Of a stretch of 64,000 bases of DNA, positions 12,591 to 21,650 are shown piece after piece. A program made the translations under genes and the position numbers. The notes below the pieces were generated by a model. The model had not been told where the DNA came from, did not search any database, and worked only from the letters and a program-made list of their open reading frames with translations. The stretch spans positions 248,001 through 312,000 of the forward strand of contig NZ_CP060494.1 of the NCBI RefSeq assembly GCF_014334115.1, given 5' to 3'. Numbering within the stretch: the stretch's first letter is position 1; every line of letters begins with the position of its first letter. This DNA comes from Sphingosinithalassobacter sp. CS137. GTDB lineage: Bacteria; Pseudomonadota; Alphaproteobacteria; Sphingomonadales; Sphingomonadaceae.

Positions 12591-12944
12591 TCAGCGCGTC
12601 ATGATGATCCCGTCCTCCACTGCGATCGGCCAGGGGGTGAGGCGCGAACCGGTGCACGGTCCGCCGAGGCAGCGGCCATCGTCGATCGCGAAGGTGGCGC
12701 CATGCCACGAGCAGAAGATGCGGTCGCCGGCGTCGGTCACATAGCGATCAAGTTGCTGCGCAAGCGGCAGGCCCTGGTGCGGGCAACGGTCGACATAGCC
12801 GTAGACCGACTCACCCTGCCGCACGATAAACCCGTGGAAGCGGCCCGCGCGCATTTCGAGGACATAGTTGCGTGCGCTGCCATCGGGGATGGCATCGAGC
12901 GGGCCGAGCGCGACTCCGGCCGGCGTGGCGGTGAGGCGCTCCAC
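12591..12944 (-). CDS. Rieske [2Fe-2S] protein
   Basis: A 117-residue single-domain Rieske ferredoxin. The cluster-binding boxes are both present: CPHQG (C-x-H) and CSWHGA (C-x2-H), with [23 protein letters not shown] after the second box, typical of ferredoxin components of oxygenases and NirD-like proteins. No oxygenase partner is adjacent; hmgA upstream does not need one, so the role is open. The start is a GTG at 12944. Only six bases separate it from a repeat element, whose GGGGAGGA lies at the right distance to act as the ribosome binding site. Confidence 0.82.
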   Translation of the reverse strand: MERLTATPAGVALGPLDAIPDGSARNYVLEMRAGRFHGFIVRQGESVYGYVDRCPHQGLPLAQQLDRYVTDAGDRIFCSWHGATFAIDDGRCLGGPCTGSRLTPWPIAVEDGIIMTR

Positions 12945-12950
12945 TCAGTT

Positions 12951-13080
12951 CCTCCCCGCTTGCGGGGAGGGGGACCGGCCGCAGGCCGGTGGAGGGGGTT
13001 GGCGGCAGGCGGAGTGCTTGGGGCTAGCCCCCTCCACCATGCTGCGCATGGTCCCCCTCCCCGTGCCGGGGAGGATCTTC
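12951..13080. repeat. Gene-less REPIN-like element (family A)
   Basis: Two inverted arms of about 50 bases with a 26-base centre. The left arm is CCTCCCCGCTTGCGGGGAGG, then GGGACC, the palindrome GGCCGCAGGCC and GGTGGAGGGGG. The right arm is CCCCCTCCACCATGCTGCGC, then ATGGTCCCCCTCC and CCGTGCCGGGGAGGATCTTC. Both match the arms around the DUF559 gene. The element fills the hmgA-Rieske gap, its right end overlapping the hmgA stop codon. Confidence 0.8.
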
Positions 13081-14356
13081 ACGGCAGTCTTGCCTTGGGA
13101 AAGTCCTTCCACGCGGCGTCATAGTCCGGCTGCGCCGTATCGATCGCGAATTGCGTAGGGCGGTAGGGCCAGCAGCTTTCGACCATGAAGGCCATGGTGC
13201 CTTCGATCTTGTGCGGCTGGAGATCGGCGCTCGACGCGGCTTCCCAGCTCGCCTTGTCGGGGCCGTGGCCCGCCATCAGATTGTGGAGCGAGAGGCCGCC
13301 GGGCGCGAAGCCCTCTGCCTTGGCGTCATAGGCGCCGTGGATCAGGCCCATCGCCTCACTCATCACGTTGCGATGGAACCAAGGCGGACGGAAGGTGTCC
13401 TCCGCGACCATCCAGCGCGGCGGGAAGATCACGAAATCGGCGTTGGCGCGGCCGGGCACGTCGCTGGGCGAGGTGAGCACGGTGAAGATCGACGGATCGG
13501 GATGGTCGAAACTGACCGTGTTGATCGTGTTGAACCGCGACAGATCATAGCGCCAGGGCGCGAGACTGCCGTGCCACGCCACGACGTCGAGCGGGCTGTG
13601 GTCGAGCGTCATCGCCCAGAGGCTGCCGAGATATTTCTGGACCACTTCGGTCGGCTCGTCGCGGTCCTCGAACCAGGCGGCGGGGGTCTCGAAATCCCGC
13701 GGATTGGCCAGGCCATTGGCACCGATCGGGCCGAGATCGGGCAGGCGAAACAGGCTGCCGTGATTCTCGGCGACATAGCCGCGCGCTTCGCCGTCGGGAA
13801 GCAGCGCGCGGAACTTCACGCCGCGTGGGACGAGCGCGATCTGGCCGGGAGCGATGTCGATGCGGCCAAGCTCGGTGAGCAGGGTGAGGCGGCCCTGCTG
13901 CGGCAGGAACAGCAGTTCGCCGTCGGAATCGACGAATACGCGGCGGTCCATGTCCTTGTTGGCGGCATAGAGATGGACTGCGACGCCCTCCAGGTCCGCG
14001 GGGTCGCGGTTGGCGAGCATCGTCGTCATGCCGTCGATCAGGTCGGTCGGCGCGCTCGGACCTTCGAGCGGCGACCAGCGCAGGCGGTTCGGAGCAACCG
14101 GTCCGTCGACCGTGCCGGGGGCGAAGCGCTGCGCGCCTTCATAGCGCGTATAGGGCGGATGCTCTGCGGTGGGACGCAGGCGATAGAGCCAGCTGCGCCG
14201 GTTCTCGTGGCGCGGCGCGGTGAAGGCGCTGCCCGACAGCTGTTCGGCATAGAGGCCGAAGGGGGGCTTCTGCGGCGAATTGCGGCCTTCGGGCAGCGCG
14301 CCGGGCACCGCTTCGGTGCTGACGTGGTTGCCGAACCCGGGGAGATAGGAAGTCAT
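13079..14356 (-). CDS. hmgA: Homogentisate 1,2-dioxygenase
   Basis: A 425-residue non-haem Fe(II) ring-cleavage dioxygenase that opens homogentisate to maleylacetoacetate in tyrosine and phenylalanine catabolism. It starts [28 protein letters not shown], the family's strongly conserved opening. Near the C-terminus are [23 protein letters not shown] and [13 protein letters not shown], which hold the His/Glu iron ligands. Length matches the family. GAGG lies before the ATG. It follows hppD on the same strand, giving two consecutive steps of the pathway; maleylacetoacetate isomerase and fumarylacetoacetase genes are not in the window. Confidence 0.95.
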   Translation of the reverse strand: MTSYLPGFGNHVSTEAVPGALPEGRNSPQKPPFGLYAEQLSGSAFTAPRHENRRSWLYRLRPTAEHPPYTRYEGAQRFAPGTVDGPVAPNRLRWSPLEGPSAPTDLIDGMTTMLANRDPADLEGVAVHLYAANKDMDRRVFVDSDGELLFLPQQGRLTLLTELGRIDIAPGQIALVPRGVKFRALLPDGEARGYVAENHGSLFRLPDLGPIGANGLANPRDFETPAAWFEDRDEPTEVVQKYLGSLWAMTLDHSPLDVVAWHGSLAPWRYDLSRFNTINTVSFDHPDPSIFTVLTSPSDVPGRANADFVIFPPRWMVAEDTFRPPWFHRNVMSEAMGLIHGAYDAKAEGFAPGGLSLHNLMAGHGPDKASWEAASSADLQPHKIEGTMAFMVESCWPYRPTQFAIDTAQPDYDAAWKDFPKARLP

Positions 14357-14390
14357 GCGGCCTCGTCCTAGTCACGTGCAGGAGAAGTCG

Positions 14391-14457
14391 GATGAGGGGA
14401 AAGCGCCGGCTTCCCCCTCATCCTCCTGCGGCCTTCCCTTCCTGTGGAGGAAGGGAA
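14391..14457. repeat. Tandem palindromes between hppD and hmgA
   Basis: Two hairpins: GATGAGGGGAA pairing with TTCCCCCTCATC (14391-14422), and TTCCCTTCCT pairing with AGGAAGGGAA (14434-14457). No T-run follows, so an RNA-processing or REP role fits better than simple termination. The remaining bases up to 14529 show no gene. Confidence 0.5.
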
Positions 14458-14529
14458 AACTTGGGGCCGGGTTATGTCCCGGCTCTCCCCTCCAAACTGT
14501 GCGTGCCCCGCATGCGCGGAGCGCGCGGC

Positions 14530-15585
14530 TCAGGCATCGACCTTGATCACGCCGCGGCGGATCTGGTCGAGCTCGATCGATTCGAACAGCGCCTGGAAAT
14601 TGCCGTTGCCGAAACCCTCGTTGCCCTTGCGCTGGATGATCTCGAAAAAGATCGGGCCGAACATATTCTCGGTGAAGATCTGGAGCAGGATGCCTTCTTC
14701 GGTCGAGCCGTCGATCAGGATGCGGTTCTTCTTCATCCGGTCGAGGTCTTCGCCGTGGTTCGGCACGCGCTTGTCGACCAGCTCGTAATAGGTCTCGATC
14801 GTGTCCTGCAGGCGCACGCCGCGCTCGCGCAGCTTCTCGACCGTTTCGTAGATGTCGTCCGTGGTCAGCGCGAGGTGCTGGATGCCTTCGCCCTTATACT
14901 CGCGGATGAACTCCTCGATCTGGCTGTTCTCGTCCTGGCTTTCGTTGAGCGGGATGCGGATCGCCTTGTCGGGCGCGATCATCGCCTGGCTGAACAGCCC
15001 GGTCGCCTTGCCCTTGATGTCGAAATATTTCTGCTCCTCGAAGTGGAAGAGCTTGGAATAGAATTCCGACCAGACGCGCATCTGTCCGCGGCGGACATTG
15101 TGGGTGAGGTGGTCGAGCATGTCGAGGCCGACGCCGTTCTTGCGCGCCTCTTCCTCCCAGCCGGGAACTTCGTTCCAGTCGGCGTAGAGGTCCGCATCGT
15201 CCTGGACGAGATAGAGATAGCTGCCGCCGATCCCCTCGATCGCGCAGCTGCCTTCGCCGAGCGCTCCGATCGTCTCGTCGACCGGCCTGGCGCCGTGATC
15301 GAGCGCGGCCTGACGCGCGCCCGCCGGATCGCCGACGCGGAACGCCATGCCGCTGGCGGACGGGCCGTGCGCCGCGCGGAATTCGGCGGCCTGGCCGGTC
15401 GGCTCGCGATTGAGGAGCAGGTTGATGCGCCCCTGGCGGAACCGGACGATGTCCTTGGTCGGGTGCGTCGCGGCGGGGACGAAGCCCAGGCGCCGGAAAT
15501 GATCCTCCATCGCCTGGGGATCGGGCGAGGTGAATTCGACGAACTCGAAGCCGTTGAGGCCGAGCGGATTGGTCTGGTCGGTCAT
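14530..15585 (-). CDS. hppD: 4-Hydroxyphenylpyruvate dioxygenase
   Basis: A 351-residue Fe(II) dioxygenase that turns 4-hydroxyphenylpyruvate into homogentisate, the substrate of hmgA downstream. Two vicinal-oxygen-chelate domains are present. The iron ligands are seen in DHLTHNVRRGQM (His), GIQHLALTTDDIY (His) and ILLQIFTENMFGPIFFEIIQRKG (Glu). The conserved C-terminal GNFQALFESIELDQIRRG is intact. The frame extends upstream, but the ATG at 15585 is chosen because AGGAGAGCGC precedes it. A 40-base palindrome overlapping a TTGACA-like -35 box lies 36 bases upstream, suggesting repressor control. Confidence 0.95.
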   Translation of the reverse strand: MTDQTNPLGLNGFEFVEFTSPDPQAMEDHFRRLGFVPAATHPTKDIVRFRQGRINLLLNREPTGQAAEFRAAHGPSASGMAFRVGDPAGARQAALDHGARPVDETIGALGEGSCAIEGIGGSYLYLVQDDADLYADWNEVPGWEEEARKNGVGLDMLDHLTHNVRRGQMRVWSEFYSKLFHFEEQKYFDIKGKATGLFSQAMIAPDKAIRIPLNESQDENSQIEEFIREYKGEGIQHLALTTDDIYETVEKLRERGVRLQDTIETYYELVDKRVPNHGEDLDRMKKNRILIDGSTEEGILLQIFTENMFGPIFFEIIQRKGNEGFGNGNFQALFESIELDQIRRGVIKVDA

Positions 15586-15620
15586 GCTGCGCTCTCCTGT
15601 TCGGGCCGGCGGATACCGTA

Positions 15621-15660
15621 GCGGCGCAACTAGTGTCAAATGATACCAGTTGCGCCGCTT
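15621..15660 (-). promoter_or_regulatory. Palindromic operator/promoter candidate for hppD
   Basis: A 40-base inverted repeat with outer arms AGCGGCGCAACT / AGTTGCGCCGCT and inner half-sites GTGTCA / GATAC; 17 of 20 positions pair. On the minus strand it contains TTGACA in the -35 position for hppD. No T-run follows it, so an operator is more likely than a terminator for the antiporter gene upstream. Confidence 0.55.
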
Positions 15661-15682
15661 CTCTTCAGGAGAACGCAGGTTC

Positions 15683-16642
15683 CTATCCGGAGGTCCCTGC
15701 CGCCGTGGCGACGACATAGCCGAGATAGCCGGCATAGCCCGCCAGGAGGAGACCGCCCGCGGCGCGGCCGTAGCGCAGCCGCAGGCCCAGGAGCAGCATC
15801 AGCAGCGCGGTTCCGAGCAGGATCGGCAGATCGCGCGTCAGCAGCTCGGGCGGAAGCGCTCCAGGGGCGACGAGCGCAGTCATGCCGCCGATGCCGAGCA
15901 GATTGTAGATGTTGGACCCGACGACATTGCCGAACGCGACTTCGCCATGGCGGCGCAGCGCGGCGATCACCGAAGTGACGAGTTCGGGCAGCGAGGTGCC
16001 GACCGCGACGATGGTGAGGCCGATCAGCGCCTCGGACATGCCGAGCCGCTCGGCCAGTTCGATCGCACCGCCGACGAGCAGATTGCCGCCGAGGACCAGC
16101 AACGCGAGTCCGCCGAGCACCAGGAGCGCGGCGCCCGCGCCACCGCGGCGTGCGGCGGGCGCATCGGCTTCCGCCGCTCCGGTTACGGGCGCCGCGGCCG
16201 CACGCTCGTTGCGATAGGCGAGGACGAGATAGCCGGCGAGCAGCCCGAGCAGCGCCACGCCCGCCAGCGTGCCGACCGGCCCCTGGAGGGCAAGGATGAA
16301 CAGCAGCGCTGTCGCGGCAAGCGCCATGATGCCGTCGCGGCCGAGAGAGGCGCGCGTGACTGCGAACGGCGCCAGTACTGCCGCGAGGCCGAGGATCAGG
16401 AGCGTGTTGGCGAGGTTCGACCCGACGACATTGCCCCAGGCGATGCCGGGCGAGCCGAGCAGGGCGGCCTCGATGCTGGTGACGAGTTCGGGCGTCGATG
16501 TGCCGAAGCCGACGACGACCAGCCCGACCACGAGCGGCGACAGGCGCGCGAGCGCAGCAAGACGCACTGCGCCGCGCACCAGCGCTTCGCCTCCGGCGAC
16601 GAGCAGCAGCAGCCCGCCCACGATCGATGCGAACAGGATCAT
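15683..16642 (-). CDS. Sodium/calcium exchanger-family (CaCA, YrbG-type) antiporter
   Basis: A 319-residue inner-membrane cation antiporter with about ten hydrophobic segments. The two inverted alpha-repeats that form the ion site are clear: GFGTSTPELVTSIEAALLGS..GNVVGSNLANTLLILG in the N-half and AVGTSLPELVTSVIAAL..GNVVGSNIYNLLGIGG in the C-half. The loop between the halves, around residues 150-165, is Ala-rich and variable. It is likely a Ca2+/H+ or Ca2+/Na+ exchanger; the exact ions are not shown by sequence. It is divergent from the alanyl-tRNA synthetase gene. Confidence 0.92.
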   Translation of the reverse strand: MILFASIVGGLLLLVAGGEALVRGAVRLAALARLSPLVVGLVVVGFGTSTPELVTSIEAALLGSPGIAWGNVVGSNLANTLLILGLAAVLAPFAVTRASLGRDGIMALAATALLFILALQGPVGTLAGVALLGLLAGYLVLAYRNERAAAAPVTGAAEADAPAARRGGAGAALLVLGGLALLVLGGNLLVGGAIELAERLGMSEALIGLTIVAVGTSLPELVTSVIAALRRHGEVAFGNVVGSNIYNLLGIGGMTALVAPGALPPELLTRDLPILLGTALLMLLLGLRLRYGRAAGGLLLAGYAGYLGYVVATAAGTSG

Positions 16643-17061
16643 GCGCGTGCGTTCCGAATGTGGATCATGTGAATTGGCATTGCCGACCTCCGTCGATGAA
16701 CATCATCGATCGAGCGCGCGTCGGCGAGGCTCGGAGGGGGAGGGTTCGGGGACCGGCCGAACCTGCACCGAGCGCGCTCGATGCGGCCGACATCACGATG
16801 CCATCGAATGGCGCCGCCAGAGGGGCCCGGTCCGCGCCGATCCAGATCGTGTAGCGCCGGCCGCTTGTCAACCGCCCCCGGTGCTGCGGCGGGCACGATG
16901 GCCGCGAACCGCTGTCGCAGCGTCCGATCGGACGAGGCGAGCGTATGCGCCCAGAGCTGGGCTTTCGCCGCTGCGGGAGAAAATTGGTGGATCACCGCCA
17001 TCACAGGCGATATCAGGGAGCGAACGCGCCAGGCAACCCACAAGGCTAGAAAAGTATCTCG
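16643..17061. other. 419-base divergent intergenic region, no confident gene
   Basis: This gap separates the antiporter from alaS. It should hold both promoters, but I see no strong consensus boxes. Short frames exist on both strands (for example minus 16665-16871) but have no recognisable domain or good ribosome site. A local inverted pair, CGAGCGCGC and GCGCGCTCG, spans 16711-16786. No T-box or other aminoacylation riboswitch is evident. Confidence 0.5.
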
Positions 17062-19662
17062 ATGATTCGCTCGATCAGCAGCCGTGAAGTAGTCAATACC
17101 TTCCTGAACTTCTTCGAGCAGAAGAAGCATTTGAGGATTCCGGGACATTCGGTGGTCCCTAACAACGATCCTTCGCTTCTGTTCATCAATTCCGGGATGG
17201 CGCCGCTCAAATCCTATTTTCTCGGAACCGAGCGCCCGCCGCAGCCCGAGCTCTGCGATATTCAGCGGTGCGTGCGCACCAACGACATCGAGGAAGTCGG
17301 CGACCGCCACCATCTGACCTTCTTCGAGATGATGGGCTCCTGGTCGATCGGCGGCTATTGGAAGGAAGAGGCGATCGCGCTCGCCTGGGAGCTGCTGACG
17401 AAGCACTTCGGCTTCCCGCCGGAATCGCTCTATGCGACCTATTATCGCGGCGATCCGGAACTCGGCATCCCGGGCGACGACGAGTCGGCCGGCATCTGGG
17501 AACGGGTCGGCATGGCGGCCGACCACATCATTCCGATGGGCGCGGACAATTTCTGGGGGCCGGCAGGCGAGTTCGGCCCGTGCGGCCCCTGTACCGAGGT
17601 GTTCTACGACACCGGCGACGCCTATGGCGAACGCTACGTGCCGGGCGGCCATTTCGACGACGTGAACCGCTATATCGAGATCTGGAACGCTGGCGTGTTC
17701 ATGCAGTACAACAAGCTGCCGAGCGGCCTCGAGCCGCTCGACATGCGCAGCGTGGACACCGGATCGGGCGTCGAGCGCATCCTGATGGCGCTGAACGGCG
17801 TCGAGACGGTGTACGAGACCGACCTGCTGAGCCCGCTGACGAGCTTTGCCTCGGCGCAGCTCGACCTGCCGACCTCGGACCGGTCGGTGCGGCTGATCTC
17901 CGATCACGTGCGCGCGGCGACGATGATCTTCGCCGATCGCGTGAAGCCCGCCGCCAGCGGCCCCGGCTATATTCCGCGCCGATTGGTGCGCCGCGCAGTC
18001 GCGGCGGCACGGCAGCGGGCGCCGGAATTCGACTTCGCCTCCATGGTGGAAATCGCGATCGATAATGCCGGCGAATGGAATCCGCACGTCGCCGAGCGGC
18101 GCGACGAGATCAAGGCGGTGTTCGCGCGCGAGCAGGAAGAATTCGAGGCGACGCTCACCGCAGGGCTGGGCAAGCTCGAGGACGCCTATGCCAAGGGCGA
18201 AGGGCATATCGACGGCGCCACTGCGTTCAAGCTGTTCGGCACCTATGGCCTGCCGGTCGACACGATCCGCGAATATGCCCTCACGCGCGGCGGCAGCTTC
18301 GACGAAGCCGGCTTCCAGGAAGCGTTCGCCGAGCATCAGGAACTGTCGCGCGCGCTGAAGGACAAGGAAACCGGCTCGGGTGTGGCCGCGGCGATGGAGC
18401 ACCTGCCGCAGACCGAATTCGTCGGGTACCGGCATCTGGAAGTCGACGGCAATGTGCTGGGCCTCTTCCGCGAGGAGGAGCGCGTCGAGTCCGCGCAGGC
18501 GGACGAGGAAATCGTGCTCGTGCTCGATCGGACGCCCTTCTACGCCGAGGGCGGCGGGCAGATCGGCGACCGCGGCGCGATCACGGCCGACGGCCTGCTC
18601 ATCGAAGTGCACGACGTGGTCCAGGGCTCGCCCGGCGTATTCGCGCATCAGTGCACCGTCCGTGACGGCAGCGTGCGCGAGGGTCAGCGCGTGCATCTCG
18701 CCGTCGACAGCCAGCATCGTCACCAGGTGCAGGGGAACCACAGCGCGACTCACCTGCTGCACGCAGCGCTTCGCAAGGTGCTCGGCACTAACGTCGGCCA
18801 GGCCGGATCGCGCGTCGACGGCGATCGGCTCCGCTTCGACTTCACCTATGGCGAAAAGCTGTCCGACGAGACGCTCGCGACGATCGAGGAGATGGTCAAC
18901 GACGCGATCCTCGCCAATCTGCCGCAGGTCGAGCGCAAGATGGGCTATGACGAGGCAGTCGAGGCGGGCGCGCTCGCGTTCTTCGGCGACAAATATGGCG
19001 CCGAGGTTCGCACGGTGACGTTCGGCGACGTTTCGATGGAGCTGTGCGGCGGCACCCATGTCGGCGCGACCGGAGAGATCGGCCCGTTCGTGATCCTCTC
19101 GGAAGGCAGCGTCGCGCGCGGTGTTCGCCGGATTCAGGCAGTGACCGGGCGTGCGGCCTATCGGCTGCTGCGCGATCACGACCGGCTGCTCCAGCGCGTC
19201 GCCGCCAAGCTCAACGCCAAGCCCGAGGAACTCGAAGGCCGGGTCGAGAAGCTGATGGCCAAGCGCGATGCCGTTCCGGCTGCAGGCGCCGCAGCCTCCG
19301 GGCCGAGCCCGGAGGCACTGGCGAGCCAGGCCGCTGCGCTGGCCGACGGCACCCCCGCGGTCATCGCCCGGATCGAGGCGCCCGCCGAGGCACTGCGCGG
19401 GCTGGCGCTCGACACGGCGCGGGCGATCGGCGGGGTCGTGGTGCTTGCTGTGACGGCGGAAGACCGCGCGAATGTGACGATCGCCGTGCACAATGATTGC
19501 GCTCCGCCCTGGCATGCCGGGCAAATGCTCAAGCGGCTGCTGCCGATCATCGACGGGCGGGGCGGCGGCAAGGATACGCTCGCGGCCGGCGCCGGGACGA
19601 ATGTGCCGAAGCTCGACGAGCTGCTTGCCGAGGCACGCGCGCTCGCGCCAGCGGCGGCCTGA
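17062..19662 (+). CDS. alaS: Alanyl-tRNA synthetase, divergent type
   Basis: An 866-residue class II AlaRS that charges tRNA-Ala. The catalytic core shows PNNDPSLLFINSGMAPLKSYFLG, RCVRTNDIEEVGDRHHLTFFEMMGSWSIGGYWKEEAI and the motif 3 region VDTGSGVERILMALNG. The editing domain is intact, with HSATH at residues 560-564 and CGGTH at 662-666. The C-terminal domain keeps the DGRGGGK-type glycine motif. The N-terminal wording (NDIEEVGD, FFEMMGSWSIGGYW) differs from the KHNDLENVG/FFEMLGNFSFGDYF pattern I expect for the main proteobacterial AlaRS, so this may be a second, acquired copy. The start lacks a strong ribosome site. Confidence 0.85.
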   Translation: MIRSISSREVVNTFLNFFEQKKHLRIPGHSVVPNNDPSLLFINSGMAPLKSYFLGTERPPQPELCDIQRCVRTNDIEEVGDRHHLTFFEMMGSWSIGGYWKEEAIALAWELLTKHFGFPPESLYATYYRGDPELGIPGDDESAGIWERVGMAADHIIPMGADNFWGPAGEFGPCGPCTEVFYDTGDAYGERYVPGGHFDDVNRYIEIWNAGVFMQYNKLPSGLEPLDMRSVDTGSGVERILMALNGVETVYETDLLSPLTSFASAQLDLPTSDRSVRLISDHVRAATMIFADRVKPAASGPGYIPRRLVRRAVAAARQRAPEFDFASMVEIAIDNAGEWNPHVAERRDEIKAVFAREQEEFEATLTAGLGKLEDAYAKGEGHIDGATAFKLFGTYGLPVDTIREYALTRGGSFDEAGFQEAFAEHQELSRALKDKETGSGVAAAMEHLPQTEFVGYRHLEVDGNVLGLFREEERVESAQADEEIVLVLDRTPFYAEGGGQIGDRGAITADGLLIEVHDVVQGSPGVFAHQCTVRDGSVREGQRVHLAVDSQHRHQVQGNHSATHLLHAALRKVLGTNVGQAGSRVDGDRLRFDFTYGEKLSDETLATIEEMVNDAILANLPQVERKMGYDEAVEAGALAFFGDKYGAEVRTVTFGDVSMELCGGTHVGATGEIGPFVILSEGSVARGVRRIQAVTGRAAYRLLRDHDRLLQRVAAKLNAKPEELEGRVEKLMAKRDAVPAAGAAASGPSPEALASQAAALADGTPAVIARIEAPAEALRGLALDTARAIGGVVVLAVTAEDRANVTIAVHNDCAPPWHAGQMLKRLLPIIDGRGGGKDTLAAGAGTNVPKLDELLAEARALAPAAA

Positions 19663-19680
19663 GGCACCTCGCGTGAGCTG

Positions 19681-19735
19681 ACGCAGACGGGCGGCTGCCG
19701 AACGGGCTCCGGCCCGCGCGGCACACCGCCTGCGT
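19681..19735. terminator. Long hairpin between convergent genes
   Basis: An outer stem ACGCAG/CTGCGT encloses pairing GGCGG/CCGCC and an inner stem CGGGC-TCCG-GCCCG. It sits between the stop of alaS and the stop of the minus-strand flavoprotein and could terminate both. There is no T-run on either side. Confidence 0.5.
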
Positions 19736-21382
19736 TCAGCCCTGCGCTGCCGCGCGTCCGGCAGCGCGGCCGCTGAAGAGGCAGCCGCCCAAGAAAGTGC
19801 CTTCGAGCGAGCGGTATCCGTGCACGCCGCCGCCGCCGAAACCGGCGGCTTCGCCCACCGCGAACAGGCCGGGTACGGGATTGCCGTCGGCGCCCAATAC
19901 CTGCGCGTCCAGATCGGTCTCCAGCCCGCCCAGCGTCTTGCGAGTGAGGATGTTCAGGCGAACCGCGATCAGCGGTCCTTCGCCGGGATCGAGGATGCGG
20001 CGAGGCCTGGCGGTGCGGAACAGCCGTTCGGTGCGGGCGCGGCGGGCATTGTGGATGCCCATCACCTGGAAGTCCTTGGAAAAATCATTCGCAAGCTCGC
20101 GATCGCGCGCGGCGATCGCCGTCTCGATCCGCGCAAGATCGAGCGGATGCGCGCCGGCGATGCGGTTTATGCCCGCGACCAGTGTCCTCAGATCGTCGGC
20201 GACGACGAAGTCCTCGCCGTGGCGCTTGAACGCCTCGACCGGACCCGGCGCGCTGCGGCCGACAGCGCGGCCCGCCACCTTGCGCCAGCTGCGCCCGGTG
20301 AGATCGGGATTCTGCTCCGAGCCCGAAAGCGCGAATTCCTTGCGGATGATCGACTGGTTGAGCACGAACCAGCTGTGCGGATTGCCGCCGCGCATCAGAT
20401 GCTCGAGCGTGCCGAGTGTATCGTAGCCGGGCAGGTACGGCGCGGGCAGCCGATCGCCGGCGGCATCGAACCACATCGACGAGGGCCCCGGCAGGATCCG
20501 GATGCCGTGGCCGTTCCAGATCGGGTCCCAGTTCCGGAGGCCCTCGACATAGTGCCACATGCGATCGGGATTGATCACCCGTCCGCCCGCCGCCTGCGTG
20601 ATCTCGATCATCCGCCCGTCGACATGCTCCGGCACGCCGCGCACCAGGAACTCGGGTGGCGTTCCGAGCCGATCGGGCCAGGCGCTTCGCACGCGCGCGA
20701 AATCGCCGCCGATGCCGCCCGAAGCGACGATCACCGACCCTGCGGAGAAGCTGAAATCGCCGGTCTCCACGCGCGAGCTGCCGGTGCCGCGCGGCGCGGC
20801 GCTCGGTTCAAGCACGCGGCCCGAGACGCCGGTGACGCGGCCGCCGCTCCGCTCGATCGCATCGACACGGTGGCGCCAGGCGAAGCGCAGCGTGCCCGCG
20901 CGCTCGGCCTCGCGCGCCAGCCTGGCGAAGGGCTCGACGACGCCCGGGCCGGTTCCCCAGGTGACGTGAAAACGCGGCACCGAATTGCCGTGGCCGGTGG
21001 CGCTGCCGTCGCCGCGCTCGGCCCAGCCGACGATCGGGAACAGCCGGTGCCCCTTGCTGCGGAGCCAGTCGCGCTTTTCGGTCGCCGCGAAGGTGACATA
21101 GGCCTCGGCCCATCGGCGCGGCCAATGATCCTCCTCGCGGTCGAAGCCGGCGGTTCCGATCCAGTCCTGCCATGCGAGATCCAGACTGTCGCGGATGCCC
21201 ATGCGGCGCTGCTCGGGGCTGTCGACCAGGAACAGCCCGCCCAGCGACCAGAATGCCTGTCCGCCGAGGTTCGCCTCGGGCTCCTGTTCGACCACGAGCA
21301 CGGTCGCGCCGCCAGCCACGACTTCGGTGGCGGCGACCAGCCCGGCAAGCCCCGCGCCCACCACGATCACGTCTGCGTCCAT
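19736..21382 (-). CDS. FAD-binding dehydrogenase (3-ketosteroid-delta-1-dehydrogenase-like)
   Basis: A 548-residue flavoprotein of the FAD_binding_2 / KstD-fumarate reductase superfamily. The N-terminal DADVIVVGAGLAGLVAATEV binds FAD. An internal VIVASGGIGGDFARVRSAWP and the C-terminal PGLFAVGEAAGFGGGGVHGYRSLEGTFLGGCLFSGRAAGR complete the fold. The length and the wording of the middle region fit the KstD-like FAD-binding dehydrogenase group more than succinate dehydrogenase. The ATG at 21382 is preceded by GGGGAGG. It is divergent from a TetR gene, with an operator-like palindrome 116 bases upstream of its start, so it is probably the regulator's target. Substrate is unknown. Confidence 0.83.
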   Translation of the reverse strand: MDADVIVVGAGLAGLVAATEVVAGGATVLVVEQEPEANLGGQAFWSLGGLFLVDSPEQRRMGIRDSLDLAWQDWIGTAGFDREEDHWPRRWAEAYVTFAATEKRDWLRSKGHRLFPIVGWAERGDGSATGHGNSVPRFHVTWGTGPGVVEPFARLAREAERAGTLRFAWRHRVDAIERSGGRVTGVSGRVLEPSAAPRGTGSSRVETGDFSFSAGSVIVASGGIGGDFARVRSAWPDRLGTPPEFLVRGVPEHVDGRMIEITQAAGGRVINPDRMWHYVEGLRNWDPIWNGHGIRILPGPSSMWFDAAGDRLPAPYLPGYDTLGTLEHLMRGGNPHSWFVLNQSIIRKEFALSGSEQNPDLTGRSWRKVAGRAVGRSAPGPVEAFKRHGEDFVVADDLRTLVAGINRIAGAHPLDLARIETAIAARDRELANDFSKDFQVMGIHNARRARTERLFRTARPRRILDPGEGPLIAVRLNILTRKTLGGLETDLDAQVLGADGNPVPGLFAVGEAAGFGGGGVHGYRSLEGTFLGGCLFSGRAAGRAAAQG

Positions 21383-21497
21383 TATTGCGCCTCCCCCTGC
21401 TCCATGCGCATCCGGGCCGAGGGGCATCGCCTCCAGCCGCTGGCGCGATCGACTATACCACCGTTCCGGCTCGCCTGCCTCTGCCCGTCGGCTTTAA

Positions 21498-21515
21498 CAT
21501 TGACATTGGTGTCAA
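21498..21515. promoter_or_regulatory. TetR-type operator candidate
   Basis: ATTGACA-TTGG-TGTCAAT, perfect 7-base arms with a 4-base spacer, in the space between the divergent flavoprotein and TetR genes. TTGACA within it could also serve as a -35 box. Size and symmetry fit a TetR dimer site. Confidence 0.6.
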
Positions 21516-21650
21516 TACACTTCGAGGCTGTCAATCGCGCGTGCGGCCCGAACGCCGGATCGGAAGTCCGCCGTCGGGCGTGGAGTTGCCTTGGCGCAGG
21601 CGGGGGCGCAGGAGGGGATTGATTTGCCTGATTGCTCGGAGATCCGTTCC

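Noticed and set aside
16665..16871. Small minus-strand gene upstream of the antiporter
   Set aside because: No ribosome site, no recognisable domain, and high GC makes such frames common by chance.
16643..17061. T-box or other tRNA-sensing leader before alaS
   Set aside because: No specifier loop or antiterminator sequence could be found, and such leaders are not expected in alphaproteobacteria.
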